Source: CAVYEM01 sp963767635 (lineage in GTDB: Bacteria > Vulcanimicrobiota > Vulcanimicrobiia > Vulcanimicrobiales > Vulcanimicrobiaceae). Taken from it: a stretch of DNA of 64,000 nucleotides. Below are positions 51,382 through 61,777 of this stretch, piece by piece. Positions within the stretch are counted from its first letter, which is position 1; the number at the start of each line of letters is the position of its first letter. The notes beneath the pieces were generated by a model that made no database searches, was not told the DNA's origin, and worked only from the letters and a program-made list of their open reading frames with translations. The translations under genes and the position numbers were made by a program. The stretch spans positions 248,001 to 312,000 of the forward strand of contig CAVYEM010000003.1 of NCBI GenBank assembly GCA_963767635.1. Direction: 5' to 3'.

Positions 51382-52501
51382 ACTTGCCGTCCGCGACGGT
51401 ATAAAAGTACACGAGCGGCGCGATGGGATCGCCGGTGGGGTAAAACTGAAACTGTCCCACGATGGTATTGTACGATGACGGCGCCTGGAGCGCCGTCATC
51501 GTCGCGAGCCGGTTGCCGGCGCCGGTACGCCGCACCGCTCCCATTACGATCTGCGCGCAGGCGTAGGCGAATGCCGAAAGCGCCGTCACCGGATAGCGCG
51601 ATCGAAAATCCGAAAGCGCAGTAGCAACGTCGGGGGCGAGATCCAGCGGCGGAAGCGACGTAGAAAGAATGGCTTGCACGAATGCATCGCCGTATTGGCG
51701 CAAGGCTTGTTCGTTGAAAAACCCTTGGGAGGCGGCGAACTTTCCCGCATAGCCGGCCTCGCGCAGCGCCGGCACGAGGGGTCCCATCGGCCCTTCCGCG
51801 CCGCAAAGGTACAAAAAATCCGGTTGCTTTTGCAAAATCGTCTTCGCTGCCGCGGCATAGTCCGGCTTCTCGAACGGAAACACGTACTCGAGCGCTTGCA
51901 TTCCGCTGGGTTTGGCCTGATTGAGAAAACCTTGCGCCACGTCCCCGCCGTAGTCGCCGTCCTGCGTAACGGCGATCGCAAGTTTCGGCTTTGCACGTTT
52001 GGCGACGAACTGCGCGGTAAGTTGCCCTTCGATCGAATCTTTGGTCGGCAGCCGCCAGACGTTGCGATACCCGCGCGCGGTAATGCTGTCCGCGGTGGAG
52101 CCCGGCACGAGTAGCGGCATCTGCGCGCCCTGATACGTCGTAAGAGCCGCGGTAATGAGCGATCCGTCGAAACTGCCGACCATCGCGATGATCGTGGGAT
52201 CGGCTGCGGCGAACTGCACGTTGATCATCGACTGCGCGAGCGCGTCGAGATCGTCGAACGTGCGCACCGCGAATGCGCTGGAGAACGTGCCGCCGAACCG
52301 GTTGGCGTAATCGACGGCGGCTTGCACGCCCCCGGCGATTTCGCGGCCGGCCGCGCCGCGGTCGCCGGAGAGCGGAACGTTAACGCCGATGGTCAGCTGC
52401 TGCTGGTACGGGCGCGGCAGCAGCTGCGCTTGCGCGGCGATAGGCGCAGCGGCGGCGCAAAACGCTCCGGCTCGAAGAAAATCGCGACGGTTCATAGTCA
52501 T
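51338..52501 (-). CDS. Periplasmic substrate-binding protein (Peripla_BP_6, Liv type)
   Basis: A 387-residue ligand-binding protein of the branched-chain amino acid/amide type. A Tat-like signal (NRRDFLRAGAFCAAAAPIA) is at the N-terminus, followed by TIGVNVPLSGDRGAAG, the family's lobe-1 start. Both lobes are complete. It should bind a small molecule and hand it to a permease, but no LivHM/LivGF genes are in the window. Its ATG overlaps the UbiA stop (ATGA at 52498-52501), so it is coupled to the quinone genes. This makes a sensor or orphan role possible. Confidence 0.9.
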   Translation of the reverse strand: MTMNRRDFLRAGAFCAAAAPIAAQAQLLPRPYQQQLTIGVNVPLSGDRGAAGREIAGGVQAAVDYANRFGGTFSSAFAVRTFDDLDALAQSMINVQFAAADPTIIAMVGSFDGSLITAALTTYQGAQMPLLVPGSTADSITARGYRNVWRLPTKDSIEGQLTAQFVAKRAKPKLAIAVTQDGDYGGDVAQGFLNQAKPSGMQALEYVFPFEKPDYAAAAKTILQKQPDFLYLCGAEGPMGPLVPALREAGYAGKFAASQGFFNEQALRQYGDAFVQAILSTSLPPLDLAPDVATALSDFRSRYPVTALSAFAYACAQIVMGAVRRTGAGNRLATMTALQAPSSYNTIVGQFQFYPTGDPIAPLVYFYTVADGKFKFLAPSHATSFVL

Positions 52502-53376
52502 CGCAACGAAAAACCGAAAACGCTCGTTATCAAAAACACGACCGAGAACGCCATATTGGCGGTAAAGATGCGCTCGTTGAGGACGAACACGTCATGCGAA
52601 TGCTCGAGCAGCCGGTCTTCATACAGCACGAGCACGAGCGCGCATAAAACGCCGAACGCATACGGCCAAGATGCGCCCTCGAGGATGCCCGCTGCCAGCA
52701 ACAGCGCGGACATCGCCACGTGCAGCGCGATGGGCAGCACACGAGCGCTTCGCTTACCAAAGCGCGCCGGGAGGGAGCGTATTCCCTGCTCGCGATCGAC
52801 CCTCAGATCCATGAGTGCGTAAATGACGTCGAAACCTGCGACCCAGACCGTGACCGCCGCGAAAAGCAGCAACGCCGGCCACGACACGAAGCCCGCGACG
52901 CCGATGAACGCGCCGAGCGGCGCAAGCGCATCGACGCCGCCCAGCACGAAGTGCGTGAGCCAGGTAAAGCGTTTGCACAATGGATAGAACAAGACGCCGA
53001 GGGCGGCGATCGGCAGCAGCTTCACGCAGAGCGGGTTGAGCTGCCACGCGGAGCACACCAGTAGAACGATGCCCAGCAACGTCGCGCCGAGCATGATGGA
53101 AGGCGAGATTTTTCCGGTGGCGAGCGCGCGCCGCGCCGTGCGCGGATTGCGCGCGTCGATGTCGCGGTCGAAATACCGGTTTGCCGCCATCGCCGCGGTC
53201 CGGGCACCCAGCACGGCAAGTGTGATCCACAGAATCTGCCGCGCCGACGGAGCCCCCGCAAATACTGCGCCGACATAGGCAAACGGCAATGCGAAGAGCG
53301 TGTGCTCGACGCGGATTTCTTTGAGAAACACACGCACGGCATCCGACGCGTTGCGAACCGGAGCCACCATGCTCAT
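52498..53376 (-). CDS. ubiA: UbiA-family prenyltransferase (4-hydroxybenzoate/quinone type)
   Basis: A 292-residue membrane enzyme with nine predicted helices that prenylates an aromatic precursor in quinone biosynthesis. The two Asp-rich motifs are present: NRYFDRDIDARNPR (NxxxDxxxD) and DVIYALMDLRVDREQG (DxxxD). The family includes UbiA and the futalosine-pathway MqnP. The UbiD gene directly upstream supports the quinone role. I used ATG 53376, which overlaps the UbiD stop (ATGA); 53370 is an alternative. Confidence 0.93.
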   Translation of the reverse strand: MSMVAPVRNASDAVRVFLKEIRVEHTLFALPFAYVGAVFAGAPSARQILWITLAVLGARTAAMAANRYFDRDIDARNPRTARRALATGKISPSIMLGATLLGIVLLVCSAWQLNPLCVKLLPIAALGVLFYPLCKRFTWLTHFVLGGVDALAPLGAFIGVAGFVSWPALLLFAAVTVWVAGFDVIYALMDLRVDREQGIRSLPARFGKRSARVLPIALHVAMSALLLAAGILEGASWPYAFGVLCALVLVLYEDRLLEHSHDVFVLNERIFTANMAFSVVFLITSVFGFSLR

Positions 53377-54881
53377 GATAGTAGCCGCCGGAGCGCCTGC
53401 GGACCTTGTCCTGACCAGGCGTTGCTGCGAAACGAGCGTTCCAAATGCTGCAGGCCGAACTCGTTCCACCGCGCGCTCACGCGGCTTCTTGTCGCCTCGT
53501 CCATGACCATATCGGGCGGCCACGGACGCGTGTAACCTTCCGCAGCGTCCTTGCGCGTTGCGTCGATGCCGATTTTCACGCCGAGCGCCGGCACGTACGA
53601 TCCGTGGTCCAAGTCGTCGACGGGACCGGGCATCATCACGACGTCGTGCTGCGCGTCCAAGTTGTTGAGCACGAACCACGCCGTGCTGCGGGCGTCCTGC
53701 ACGTCCACGTCTTCGTCGACGATGACCAGCAGCCGCGTGAGCATCATCATGTGGCCGAGGCCCCACAAGGCGTTCATCACCTTTTTTGCATGGCCCGGAT
53801 ACGCCTTTTTGATCGAAACGATCGCGAGATTGTGGAAACCGCCCTCGACTGGCAGATTCATGTCGACGATTTCCGGGACCACCATCTGCAGCAGCGGGAG
53901 AAAAAGCCGTTCCGTTGCCTTACCCAGCCACGCGTCCTCCATCGGAGGCTTGCCAACGACCGTCGCCGGATAGATCGGATTACGGCGATGCGTCATGCAC
54001 TCGACGTGAAAGGTCGGATAGCGATCTTCCAAACTGTACACGCCCGTGTGGTCGCCGAACGGTCCTTCGACGCGCATGTCCGCGTTGTCGACGTATCCCT
54101 CCAAAACGAATTCTGCGTCGGCTGGGACTTTCAAGTCCACCGTTTTGCACTGCACGAGTTTCACCGCCTTGCCGCGCAGGATGCCCGCGAACGCGAATTC
54201 ATCGACAACCGGCGGAAGCGGCGCAGTGGCCGCATACGTCAGCGCCGGATCAGCACCGATTGCCACTGCGACGGGAATTCGCTCACCCCATGCGTGCGCG
54301 TGCATGCGCCCTTGTTTGTGTCGTTGCCAGTGCATGCCGGTTTCGCGCGCGTTATACACCTGCATGCGATACATGCCGACGTTGGGACGCGCCGTTTTGG
54401 GATCTTTGGTAATGACGAGCGGCAACGTAATGAACGGCCCGGCGTCCAAAGGCCAAGTAGTCAGCACGGGCAGCTGCGTGAGATCCGGCTGCTCCATCAC
54501 GACGTCTTGGCAGCTGCCTTCGCTGACGGTCTTCGGGATCGCGGCGGCAAGGGGCGCCAGCGATAAGGCTTTTGCGATCCGCTCGATCGCGCTTGCCGGC
54601 AGCGAAAGATCGAGCATTCGGCGAATGCGATCTGCAGCGGCGTCTAAGCTTTTTGCTCCGAGGGCCATGGCCATGCGTGCTTGCGAGCCGAATTGATTGG
54701 TCAAAACCGGAAAGCGCGACCCCTTCACGCGCGTGAACAGCAGCGCCGGTCCGCCGGCTTTCACGACGCGATCCGTGATCTCGGCAATTTCGAGTCGCGG
54801 ATCCACGACGGCATCGATGCGATGCAGCTCTCCCTTGCGTTCGAGCGCTTCGACGAACGCGCGGAGCGAATCATAAGCCAT
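53373..54881 (-). CDS. ubiD: UbiD-family decarboxylase (prFMN-dependent)
   Basis: A 502-residue decarboxylase acting on polyprenyl-hydroxybenzoate-type or menaquinone precursors, with a prenylated-FMN cofactor. The family core is seen as FGSQARMAMALG, PVLTTWPLDAGPFI, the acidic catalytic region VEGPFGDHTG and VLEGYV. Length is normal. The cofactor synthase UbiX is not in the window. ATG 54881 is used; the frame is open to 54908. UbiD, UbiA and the substrate-binding gene overlap by four bases each. The product probably acts before or after UbiA in the same pathway. Confidence 0.93.
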   Translation of the reverse strand: MAYDSLRAFVEALERKGELHRIDAVVDPRLEIAEITDRVVKAGGPALLFTRVKGSRFPVLTNQFGSQARMAMALGAKSLDAAADRIRRMLDLSLPASAIERIAKALSLAPLAAAIPKTVSEGSCQDVVMEQPDLTQLPVLTTWPLDAGPFITLPLVITKDPKTARPNVGMYRMQVYNARETGMHWQRHKQGRMHAHAWGERIPVAVAIGADPALTYAATAPLPPVVDEFAFAGILRGKAVKLVQCKTVDLKVPADAEFVLEGYVDNADMRVEGPFGDHTGVYSLEDRYPTFHVECMTHRRNPIYPATVVGKPPMEDAWLGKATERLFLPLLQMVVPEIVDMNLPVEGGFHNLAIVSIKKAYPGHAKKVMNALWGLGHMMMLTRLLVIVDEDVDVQDARSTAWFVLNNLDAQHDVVMMPGPVDDLDHGSYVPALGVKIGIDATRKDAAEGYTRPWPPDMVMDEATRSRVSARWNEFGLQHLERSFRSNAWSGQGPQALRRLLS

Positions 54882-54937
54882 TGCGATGCTCTTAGACGGT
54901 TGGAACACCCGGTCATGCTGGCCGGAAGCCCGTGCCC

Positions 54938-55774
54938 TTATCGTCCCAGGCTGCGAACAATCAGACGATCGCGCCAGCGTTCGGGCAACAGCGTCGCGAT
55001 GCGGCGCTGCCAGCCGGGTGGATTGCCGACTGCGCAGCGCGCGGCAGGCTTCGCCGCTCGCAGCGCCTGCAGCACTGCGCGCGCGACGACCTGCGGTTCA
55101 ATCCCGGTACGCTCTTCGCGTTCGGTCGCGCGTACAAGTTGCTCGATTGCCTCGCCGTAGTAGTCGCGCGCCTGAGCCGGCATGCGCGCCTGCATCTGAG
55201 ATCCCTCATCACGCCCCTTCTGCCAAATCGGCGTGCGTACGCTGCCGGGCTGCACCACGCATACCGCAATGCCGAACGGCGCCAGTTCCATGCGCAGAGA
55301 ATCGGCAAGCGCTTCCAGCGCGAACTTGGAGGCGGCATACGGTCCTACGAACGGCGGCGCGATCTGTCCGGATACGGAACTGATGAAGACGATGCGCCCG
55401 CTCGCGTCGCGCAGCAGCGGCAGTGCGGCTTGCGTGACCGCCAGCGCGCCGAAGACGTTGATTTCGAACTGCCTTCGAAAATCGTCAAGGGGCACATACT
55501 CCAGCGGACCGGCCACGGCGATGCCCGCGTTGTTCACTACCGCGCGCAGGGTCGCGCCGCCGCGTTCGATCGCTGCAATTGCTTGCGCAATCTCGTCGGC
55601 GTTTCGCACGTCCAGCGTGACGGGAAAAATGCTTGCATGCGCGGAGTGCAAATGCCGCGCATCTCCCTCCGTTCGCACGCCGGCGAAAACCTGATATCCT
55701 TCGCTCGCGAGGAGCTGGGCAGTTGCATATCCGATGCCGCTGGATGCTCCGGTAACGAGAACTCTCTCCACCAC
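54938..55774 (-). CDS. Short-chain dehydrogenase/reductase (SDR)
   Basis: A 278-residue classical SDR. Cofactor motif TGASSGIG (residues 8-15), NNAG (about 87), catalytic Ser in FISSVSG (about 136-142) and YAASK (Tyr149, Lys153) are all intact. It oxidises or reduces an alcohol/ketone; fatty or steroid-like substrates are common in this subgroup. It ends 57 bases before the UbiD start on the same strand, so cotranscription with the quinone genes is possible. A 42-base gap separates it from pnp. Confidence 0.93.
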   Translation of the reverse strand: MVERVLVTGASSGIGYATAQLLASEGYQVFAGVRTEGDARHLHSAHASIFPVTLDVRNADEIAQAIAAIERGGATLRAVVNNAGIAVAGPLEYVPLDDFRRQFEINVFGALAVTQAALPLLRDASGRIVFISSVSGQIAPPFVGPYAASKFALEALADSLRMELAPFGIAVCVVQPGSVRTPIWQKGRDEGSQMQARMPAQARDYYGEAIEQLVRATEREERTGIEPQVVARAVLQALRAAKPAARCAVGNPPGWQRRIATLLPERWRDRLIVRSLGR

Positions 55775-55816
55775 ATCGTAAACGTTGAGGCCCGCGTTGC
55801 CGCGGGCCTCCCCGAG

Positions 55817-58033
55817 TTACTCCATTCGACGCCGCGGACGCCGCGGGCGCCTACTATCGTCGCCGCCGGCGCCGGTGCGCGCCGGCTCGTGTCGATCGGC
55901 TGAACCGTTGCCCGAAGGCGCAGTGCCCGACAACACCGCTTTGCGCGAGAGATTGATGCGGCCTTGCCCGTCGATCTCCATCACTTTAACCATGACTTCG
56001 TCGCCGACTTTGACGACGTCGTCCACTTTCTCCACGCGCGTGGGCGCAAGCTGGCTGATGTGGACGAGACCCTCTTTGCCGGGAAGAATCTTCACGAACG
56101 CGCCGATGTTGATGATGCGCGTGACCTCGCCCATGTAGGTTTCGCCGACCACGACGTCCTTTGTGATCGCTTCGACCATGGCGCGCGCCTTGTCCGCGGA
56201 TTCGCCGTCGAGCGAGGTGATAAAGACTTTGCCGTCGTCTTCGATGTCGATCTTCTCGACGCCGGTCTCCTCGATGATCTTGTTGATGATCTTGCCGCCG
56301 GGGCCGATCACGTCTTTGATCTTGTCCGGATTGATCTGCACGACGATCATGCGCGGCGCGAACTTGCTGAGTTCGCCTCGCGGATGCGCGATCGTTTCGC
56401 TGAGTTTATCGATGATGAAGTAGCGCGATTTCTTGGCTTCTTCCATGGCCTCGCGCATGATCTGCACGGTGATGCCTTGGACTTTGATGTCCATCTGAAT
56501 CGCCGTGATGCCTTTGCGGGTACCGGCCACTTTGAAATCCATCTCGCCGAGCGCATCTTCGAGTCCTTGAATGTCGGTCAGCACCGCGTACTTCTCGCCC
56601 TTGAGAATCAACCCCATCGCTACGCCTGCAACGTGATCGCGAATGGGCACGCCCGCGTCCATCAACGCCAGCGTGCTCGCGCACACTGAAGCCATCGAAG
56701 AAGAGCCGTTGGATTCGAGCACTTCGCTCATCAGGCGCAGCGTGTATGGAAATTCTTCCTTCGGCGGGAGCACCGGAAGGAGCGCGCGCTCAGCGAGCTG
56801 CCCGTGGCCGATCTCGCGGCGGCCGGGTCCGCGCATCGGGCGCGTCTCGCCCACCGAAAACGGAGGAAAGTTGTAAAAGTGCATGTAGCGCTTGTTTTCC
56901 AGCGCTACGATGCCGTCTAAACGTTGGGCGTCACTGATGGAGCCGAGCGTCGCCGCGGTAAACACTTGCGTCTGGCCGCGTGTGAAAACGCCCGAACCGT
57001 GAACGCGCGGCACGTAATGCACTTTGGACCATATCGGACGTATTTCGTCCGGCTTGCGGCCATCCGGGCGGATGTGCTCGTCGACGACCATCACGCGCAG
57101 TTCGTCCTCTTCCATCGCCTTGACGATCTTGCCGAAGTCCTTGGCGAGGATCGGGTCTTCGAGCATCGCCTTGATCTGCGGATCCTTGCAGCGCGCGATG
57201 GCCTCGGAAGCCGAGAGTTGGCCGAAGGCCGTTTCGCGCTCGAGCTTATCGACGACGCGCATCGCCTTGGCGACGTCGCTGCGGAACGTCTTGCGCACCC
57301 ATTCCTCGAGCTGCGAGTTGACTTTTTGGACCGGATACTCGCGTTTGGCTTTGCCGGCCTTTTTGGCGAGCTCTTCGATCGCGGCGACGATTTTTTTGAT
57401 TTCGCCGTGCGCGAATTCCACGGCTCCCAGGAAATCGTCCTCGCTGATCTCGTTGCCGCTGCCCTCGACCATCATGACGGCGTCGGCCGTTCCCGCGATC
57501 ACGATGTCCAAGCCGCCGGTTACGTATTGCGGGAGGGTCGGATTGCAAATGTACTCGCCGGTCTCGCTGCGCCCCACGCGCACGGCTGCGACCGTCTTCT
57601 CGAACGGGATGTCCGAAACGGCCAGTGCGGCGCCGGCGCCGCACACGCCGAGCACGTCGGCGTCCAGCTCGGGGTCGATGGAAAGCACCGTTGCGACGAC
57701 TTGCACGTCATTGCGGAAACCGTCCGGAAAGAGGGGGCGAATGGGCCGGTCGATCTGCCGGGAACTGAGTACGGCGTGTTCCGGCGGGCGACCCTCGCGC
57801 TTGATGTACCCGCCCGGGATTTTGCCGGCCGCGTACATTTTCTCTTCGAAGTCGCAGGTCAAGGGAAAAAAGTCGATGCCTTCGCGAGCTTTCTCGGAGG
57901 CGGTGACGGCGCAGAGCACGACGTTTTGATCACCATAGCGGACCAGCGCGGAGCCGTTTGCCTGCTTCGCCAACTCGCCGGTTTCGATGACCATCGTGCG
58001 CCCGCCGATCTCAAGTGAGACGGACTCTGGCAC
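55817..58033 (-). CDS. pnp: Polyribonucleotide nucleotidyltransferase (PNPase)
   Basis: A 738-residue phosphorolytic 3'-5' exoribonuclease, a component of the RNA degradosome. It has two RNase PH-like domains (the first starting SLEIGGRTMVIETGELAKQA, the second with TQVFTAATLGS), then a KH domain (DKIKDVIGPGGKIINKI) and an S1 domain (GEVTRIINIGAFVKI). The C-terminus is a basic, Arg-rich tail (RRPRRPRRRME). GTG 58033 has AGGAG five bases upstream, which decides the start; the frame runs on to 58291. rpsO, the usual neighbour, is not present in the 145 bases upstream. Confidence 0.97.
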   Translation of the reverse strand: MPESVSLEIGGRTMVIETGELAKQANGSALVRYGDQNVVLCAVTASEKAREGIDFFPLTCDFEEKMYAAGKIPGGYIKREGRPPEHAVLSSRQIDRPIRPLFPDGFRNDVQVVATVLSIDPELDADVLGVCGAGAALAVSDIPFEKTVAAVRVGRSETGEYICNPTLPQYVTGGLDIVIAGTADAVMMVEGSGNEISEDDFLGAVEFAHGEIKKIVAAIEELAKKAGKAKREYPVQKVNSQLEEWVRKTFRSDVAKAMRVVDKLERETAFGQLSASEAIARCKDPQIKAMLEDPILAKDFGKIVKAMEEDELRVMVVDEHIRPDGRKPDEIRPIWSKVHYVPRVHGSGVFTRGQTQVFTAATLGSISDAQRLDGIVALENKRYMHFYNFPPFSVGETRPMRGPGRREIGHGQLAERALLPVLPPKEEFPYTLRLMSEVLESNGSSSMASVCASTLALMDAGVPIRDHVAGVAMGLILKGEKYAVLTDIQGLEDALGEMDFKVAGTRKGITAIQMDIKVQGITVQIMREAMEEAKKSRYFIIDKLSETIAHPRGELSKFAPRMIVVQINPDKIKDVIGPGGKIINKIIEETGVEKIDIEDDGKVFITSLDGESADKARAMVEAITKDVVVGETYMGEVTRIINIGAFVKILPGKEGLVHISQLAPTRVEKVDDVVKVGDEVMVKVMEIDGQGRINLSRKAVLSGTAPSGNGSADRHEPARTGAGGDDSRRPRRPRRRME

Positions 58034-58178
58034 GGTATCTCCTACATCTTTTCGTATTGTTTTGAAGCGTGCCGGGTTCGGGAAGGGACCGCCGATGCCC
58101 TGGGCGCCGCTTGAGAACGGCCGCCGTCGGGTAGCCGCACAGGCGATGCAGGTGAGTCCACCGTAGCTGCATGGCGGC

Positions 58179-59928
58179 GTGAAACCGCTCCTCACTCTGC
58201 CCCGGATTATCGGCGCCCTATTGATCGGGTGCGTCGCATGCGCGCCGTTGGGAGCCCGCACGCCCTCGTGGCGGCGACGAGCACCCCGCACGCGGCGCGC
58301 ATGCCGTGATTGCCAGCGAACAGCAGTACGCCACCCGGGCCGGCCTGGAGATCCTCAAGCGCGGCGGCAACGCCGTCGATGCGGCCGTGGCGGTCGCGTA
58401 TGCGCTCGCCGTCGTGGACCCGTGCTGCGGAAACATCGGCGGCGGCGGGTTCATGCTCGTGCGCATGCACGACGGGCGCGCGCGCTTCATCGACTTTCGG
58501 GAACGGGCGCCGCTGCGCGCTAATCCGCACATGTATCTCGACAAGCGCGGCGACGTCATCCCGCACGCGAGCACCAAAGGCTATTTGGCCGTTGGCGTTC
58601 CCGGTACGGTCATGGGTTTGGAACGAGCGCGCGAGCTGTTCGGCACGCGTTCGCGGCGAACGCTGTTGGCGCCGGCTATTTCGCTGGCGCAGCAGGGCTT
58701 CGTGCTCGCAGCGGGCGATGCGGCGGTTTTTCAGGGCGCGTCGGCACCGCCGTATAGCGGCGCGTACACGTTTGCAAACCAGCCCAACGTGCGGAAGATT
58801 TTCATGTCGCAGGGGCGCTTGCCGCGTGCGCGCGATCGCCTTCGCCAGCCCCAGCTGGCTGCTACCCTGCGCGCGATTAGCACTGAAGGAACTCGCGCAT
58901 TCTACGAAGGGCCGATCGCGCAGGCCGTCGTGAGGGCGTCCCGAGCGCACGGCGGGATACTGCAGTTGGAAGACTTCCGGCGCTATCGCGCGCAGGACCG
59001 CGCGCCGATTCGTTGCGCGTACCGCGGATATCAGATACTTTCAGCGCCGCCGCCGAGCTCGGGCGGCGTCACGCTGTGCGAAACGCTGAACGTCGTCGCC
59101 GCATATCCGCTCTCAGTCTGGGGTTGGCATTCCGCGCGCAGCGTGCATTACACGATCGAAGCGGAACGCCGCGCGTACGCGGACCGCAACACGTATTTGG
59201 GCGATCCGGCGTTCGTTCGAAATCCGGTCGCGCAGTTGCTTTCACCGGCGTACGCTGCCCGTCTGGGTTCGACGATTCTGCCGAACAAAGCCACGCCTTC
59301 TGTGCAGGTGCATCCCGGTTTGGGTCCGGTCGCGCACGAGAACGGCGACACGACGCATTTTTCCATCGTCGACAAATGGGGCAACGCCGTCGCGGTCACG
59401 TACACGATCAACGATTGGTTTGGCGCGGGCGTCATAGCGGGCGACACGGGCTTTTTCCTCAACGACGAGATGGACGATTTCACGAGCAAGCCCGGCGTGC
59501 CCAACATGTTTGGGTTGGTGCAAGGCGTTCGCAACGACATCCGGCCCGGAAAACGTCCGCTCTCGTCGATGACGCCCACGATTTTAACCAGGGGCGGCAA
59601 GCTCTTCATGGTGACCGGCAGTCCCGGCGGAGCGCGCATCATTACGATCGTGCTCTCGACCATACAAAACGTCGTCGATTACGGAATGAACGTGCAGCAG
59701 GCGGTGAACGCGCCGAGGATACACATGCAATGGCTGCCCGACGAACTGCAGTACGAACCGGGTGCGCTCAGCGATGCAGCGATGAACGATTTGCGCGCGA
59801 TGGGGTATGCGTTCAAGGAAATTTCGTCGTGGGGTTCCGCGCAGGCGATCGTCGTCGATCCGAAAACCGGGGTGCGGTACGGCGGAAGCGATCGCCGCCG
59901 CGCGGCTGGCTTGGCCGCGGGATACTAA
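58179..59928 (+). CDS. ggt: Gamma-glutamyltransferase, exported (second copy), frameshift near 58280
   Basis: About 580 residues. A signal peptide (LPRIIGALLIGCVACAPLGA) starts at GTG 58179 in one frame, and the mature enzyme continues in another frame from about 58290 (GAHAVIASEQQYATRAGLEI). The change lies between 58260 and 58300; without it the start would be lost. The enzyme part is complete: GGNAVDAAVA, CGNIGGGGFML (the substrate-binding Arg/Gly loop), the nucleophile in GDTTHF with processed Thr, SSMTPTI and GSPGGARI. These GSPGG motifs make it the canonical GGT, unlike the copy at 27.6 kb. It should act on glutathione in the periplasm. Confidence 0.9.
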
Positions 59929-59935
59929 AGACTGA

Positions 59936-61744
59936 CTAAGAGCGATCCAAACGCAGTCCGGCTTCGATTGAGCGGCGGCCGCGGAGCCGTTCGCTTCCGA
60001 TGAACCAGCGCACTGAATCGAGCAGCGGTGCGCTTATCGAAGCGTCGACGTGCGCGTCGGGTTGGTAGTCGATGAGATCGCTGCGCCAAATGAGATCGGC
60101 ACGAAGCCCGTGCGGATTTTCGTAGGTTGCCCAGATGGAGGCGGGCGTCGCAGGGAGCGGCGCTGCGCCGAAGCGTAGCACGTCGGCAGAAGGCCGCGTC
60201 GTATCGTCGAAGTGCAGCGTCCATGCGCGCAGCGATAACTCCGGGGCGATTTGCCATGCCAGCGATGCGCCCATCGCCGTAACGTTACCATTATCCAAAT
60301 TGGACACGCGCGCGCTCATCGCCGTGAACGATGCGCGCAGGCGATGCCGGTCCGTGTATCCTAGCGTAGCGCTTTGCTGCGTATAACGATCGAACGCAAG
60401 CAGGTGATCGTCGCGATCGTACGCATACGCCTCCAGCAGCGTAGGCAGCCGGAACGAAACGCCGGCGTCGACTTCCAAGTTCCATCGCGGCGTGAAAGCA
60501 TACCGGACCTCGGCCGACGGTACGATGATATCGGCGGACAGCGGCGTAGAGAACCCACCGGTTCCCCCAGCATAAGCGGCATCAAAGGCGCTTAGGCCTG
60601 CGGTCCACGTGAACCGATCGCTTTGGTAGTGTGCACCGACGCTGACGTGCGTTTGCACCGATGTTCCAGCCGCACGCAGATGGTCCGTTTCATAGGCATC
60701 GTAAAAGCCGCTCGAAACGCGAGCGCCCAGCTCGGCAAAAGCGGAGACCGGTGCGGTCGTGCTCATGCCGGCCCTTAATTGCACGTCACTCCAAGCGCCC
60801 GCCGCGTCTGCCGACGAAAAGAAAGCGGCATACGCTGCGCGATCCGCGACGAGATCGGCGTACGCGTGGATCGACCGCGTGCGATCCCAATGGATGAGAA
60901 CGGCGCTCACATTGCTCGCTGCGTTCTGGTCGAAAACACGCTCTCGATCGCGGGCAGCCACGGCCGTTGCGGAGAACGTGTCGTTTCCTGCAAGGAAGCG
61001 TGCCGATGCGTCGGCGCGCGCGTGCGAATCCGAGTCGCCGGACGAGTCGGCGAACGAGTACGAAAGTTGCGGCGCCGCGCTTGCAACATCGAGTGCCGTA
61101 TGTGTTCCGAAAAGCGCAGTCGTTGATTGGCCGCTCTCGGGTCGCGTGTCCACGAAAAACGTGCCCGCGCCGGCGAGGTCCCCATATCGGAACGCTTGAC
61201 TGGAATCGGCTTGCGCAACGGATGCAGCCCCGTAGTCTGCAAACGAGCGCCACGGCGACAAACCGGCCGCAAAATCGTACGACGCGATCCCGTCGTCCAG
61301 CACGAGACCGCCGAAACGGGATAAGCCGTAGCGTGAGACGCGGGGTCCGGGAAGCACGCCGCCGCTCTCGTTCAACACGATGAAGGGCGCTAAAGCAAGC
61401 GCCGATTCCACGCGGGCGTACGGTAGCGCTCGCAAATCTTGCGGCGAGGGCGGCTCCGCTGCCAGTGCGTGATAACGCTGGACGATCGCCGCAACTGTCC
61501 CCTCGTTTGATACGCGCGCCTCCGTAGGCCGGCAATACGTGCACGTGATCCGCACTCGCGCTGCTGCAGTGCGTAGTGCGAATGTGCCGTCCGCGCTGGT
61601 TTGGGTTCGCGCGTCGCCGGCCTGGACGGTGGCCGCTTCGATGGGATCGCCGAACTGGTCTCGCACCGCTCCGGCGATGAGCGGCACGGGAAGAACGCCA
61701 TCAAGTATGGCGGCCAAGCCTAAAACGGCGAGCGTGCTTTTCAC
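59936..61744 (-). CDS. TonB-receptor-like outer membrane beta-barrel protein
   Basis: A 602-residue exported protein. A signal peptide precedes a carboxypeptidase-regulatory-like domain (GAVRDQFGDPIEAATVQAGD, about residues 25-85). A reduced plug-like region follows (GGLVLDDGIASYDF), and then alternating beta strands with aromatic ends typical of TonB-dependent barrels. The barrel is short for a full TonB-dependent receptor (usually 650-1000), and the C-terminus IEAGLRLDRS lacks a terminal aromatic residue. A TonB box is not obvious. It could be a receptor for an iron complex or oligosaccharide. Confidence 0.75.
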   Translation of the reverse strand: MKSTLAVLGLAAILDGVLPVPLIAGAVRDQFGDPIEAATVQAGDARTQTSADGTFALRTAAARVRITCTYCRPTEARVSNEGTVAAIVQRYHALAAEPPSPQDLRALPYARVESALALAPFIVLNESGGVLPGPRVSRYGLSRFGGLVLDDGIASYDFAAGLSPWRSFADYGAASVAQADSSQAFRYGDLAGAGTFFVDTRPESGQSTTALFGTHTALDVASAAPQLSYSFADSSGDSDSHARADASARFLAGNDTFSATAVAARDRERVFDQNAASNVSAVLIHWDRTRSIHAYADLVADRAAYAAFFSSADAAGAWSDVQLRAGMSTTAPVSAFAELGARVSSGFYDAYETDHLRAAGTSVQTHVSVGAHYQSDRFTWTAGLSAFDAAYAGGTGGFSTPLSADIIVPSAEVRYAFTPRWNLEVDAGVSFRLPTLLEAYAYDRDDHLLAFDRYTQQSATLGYTDRHRLRASFTAMSARVSNLDNGNVTAMGASLAWQIAPELSLRAWTLHFDDTTRPSADVLRFGAAPLPATPASIWATYENPHGLRADLIWRSDLIDYQPDAHVDASISAPLLDSVRWFIGSERLRGRRSIEAGLRLDRS

Positions 61745-61777
61745 GGATTCTTCAGAGATTCGGCTATACTGAGAGTG

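Noticed and set aside
53445..54566. 373-codon plus-strand ORF antisense to ubiD
   Set aside because: His/Arg-rich shadow of the UbiD frame with no motif.
56924..58018. 364-codon plus-strand ORF antisense to pnp
   Set aside because: pnp is unambiguous on the minus strand; the antisense frame is a codon-bias shadow.
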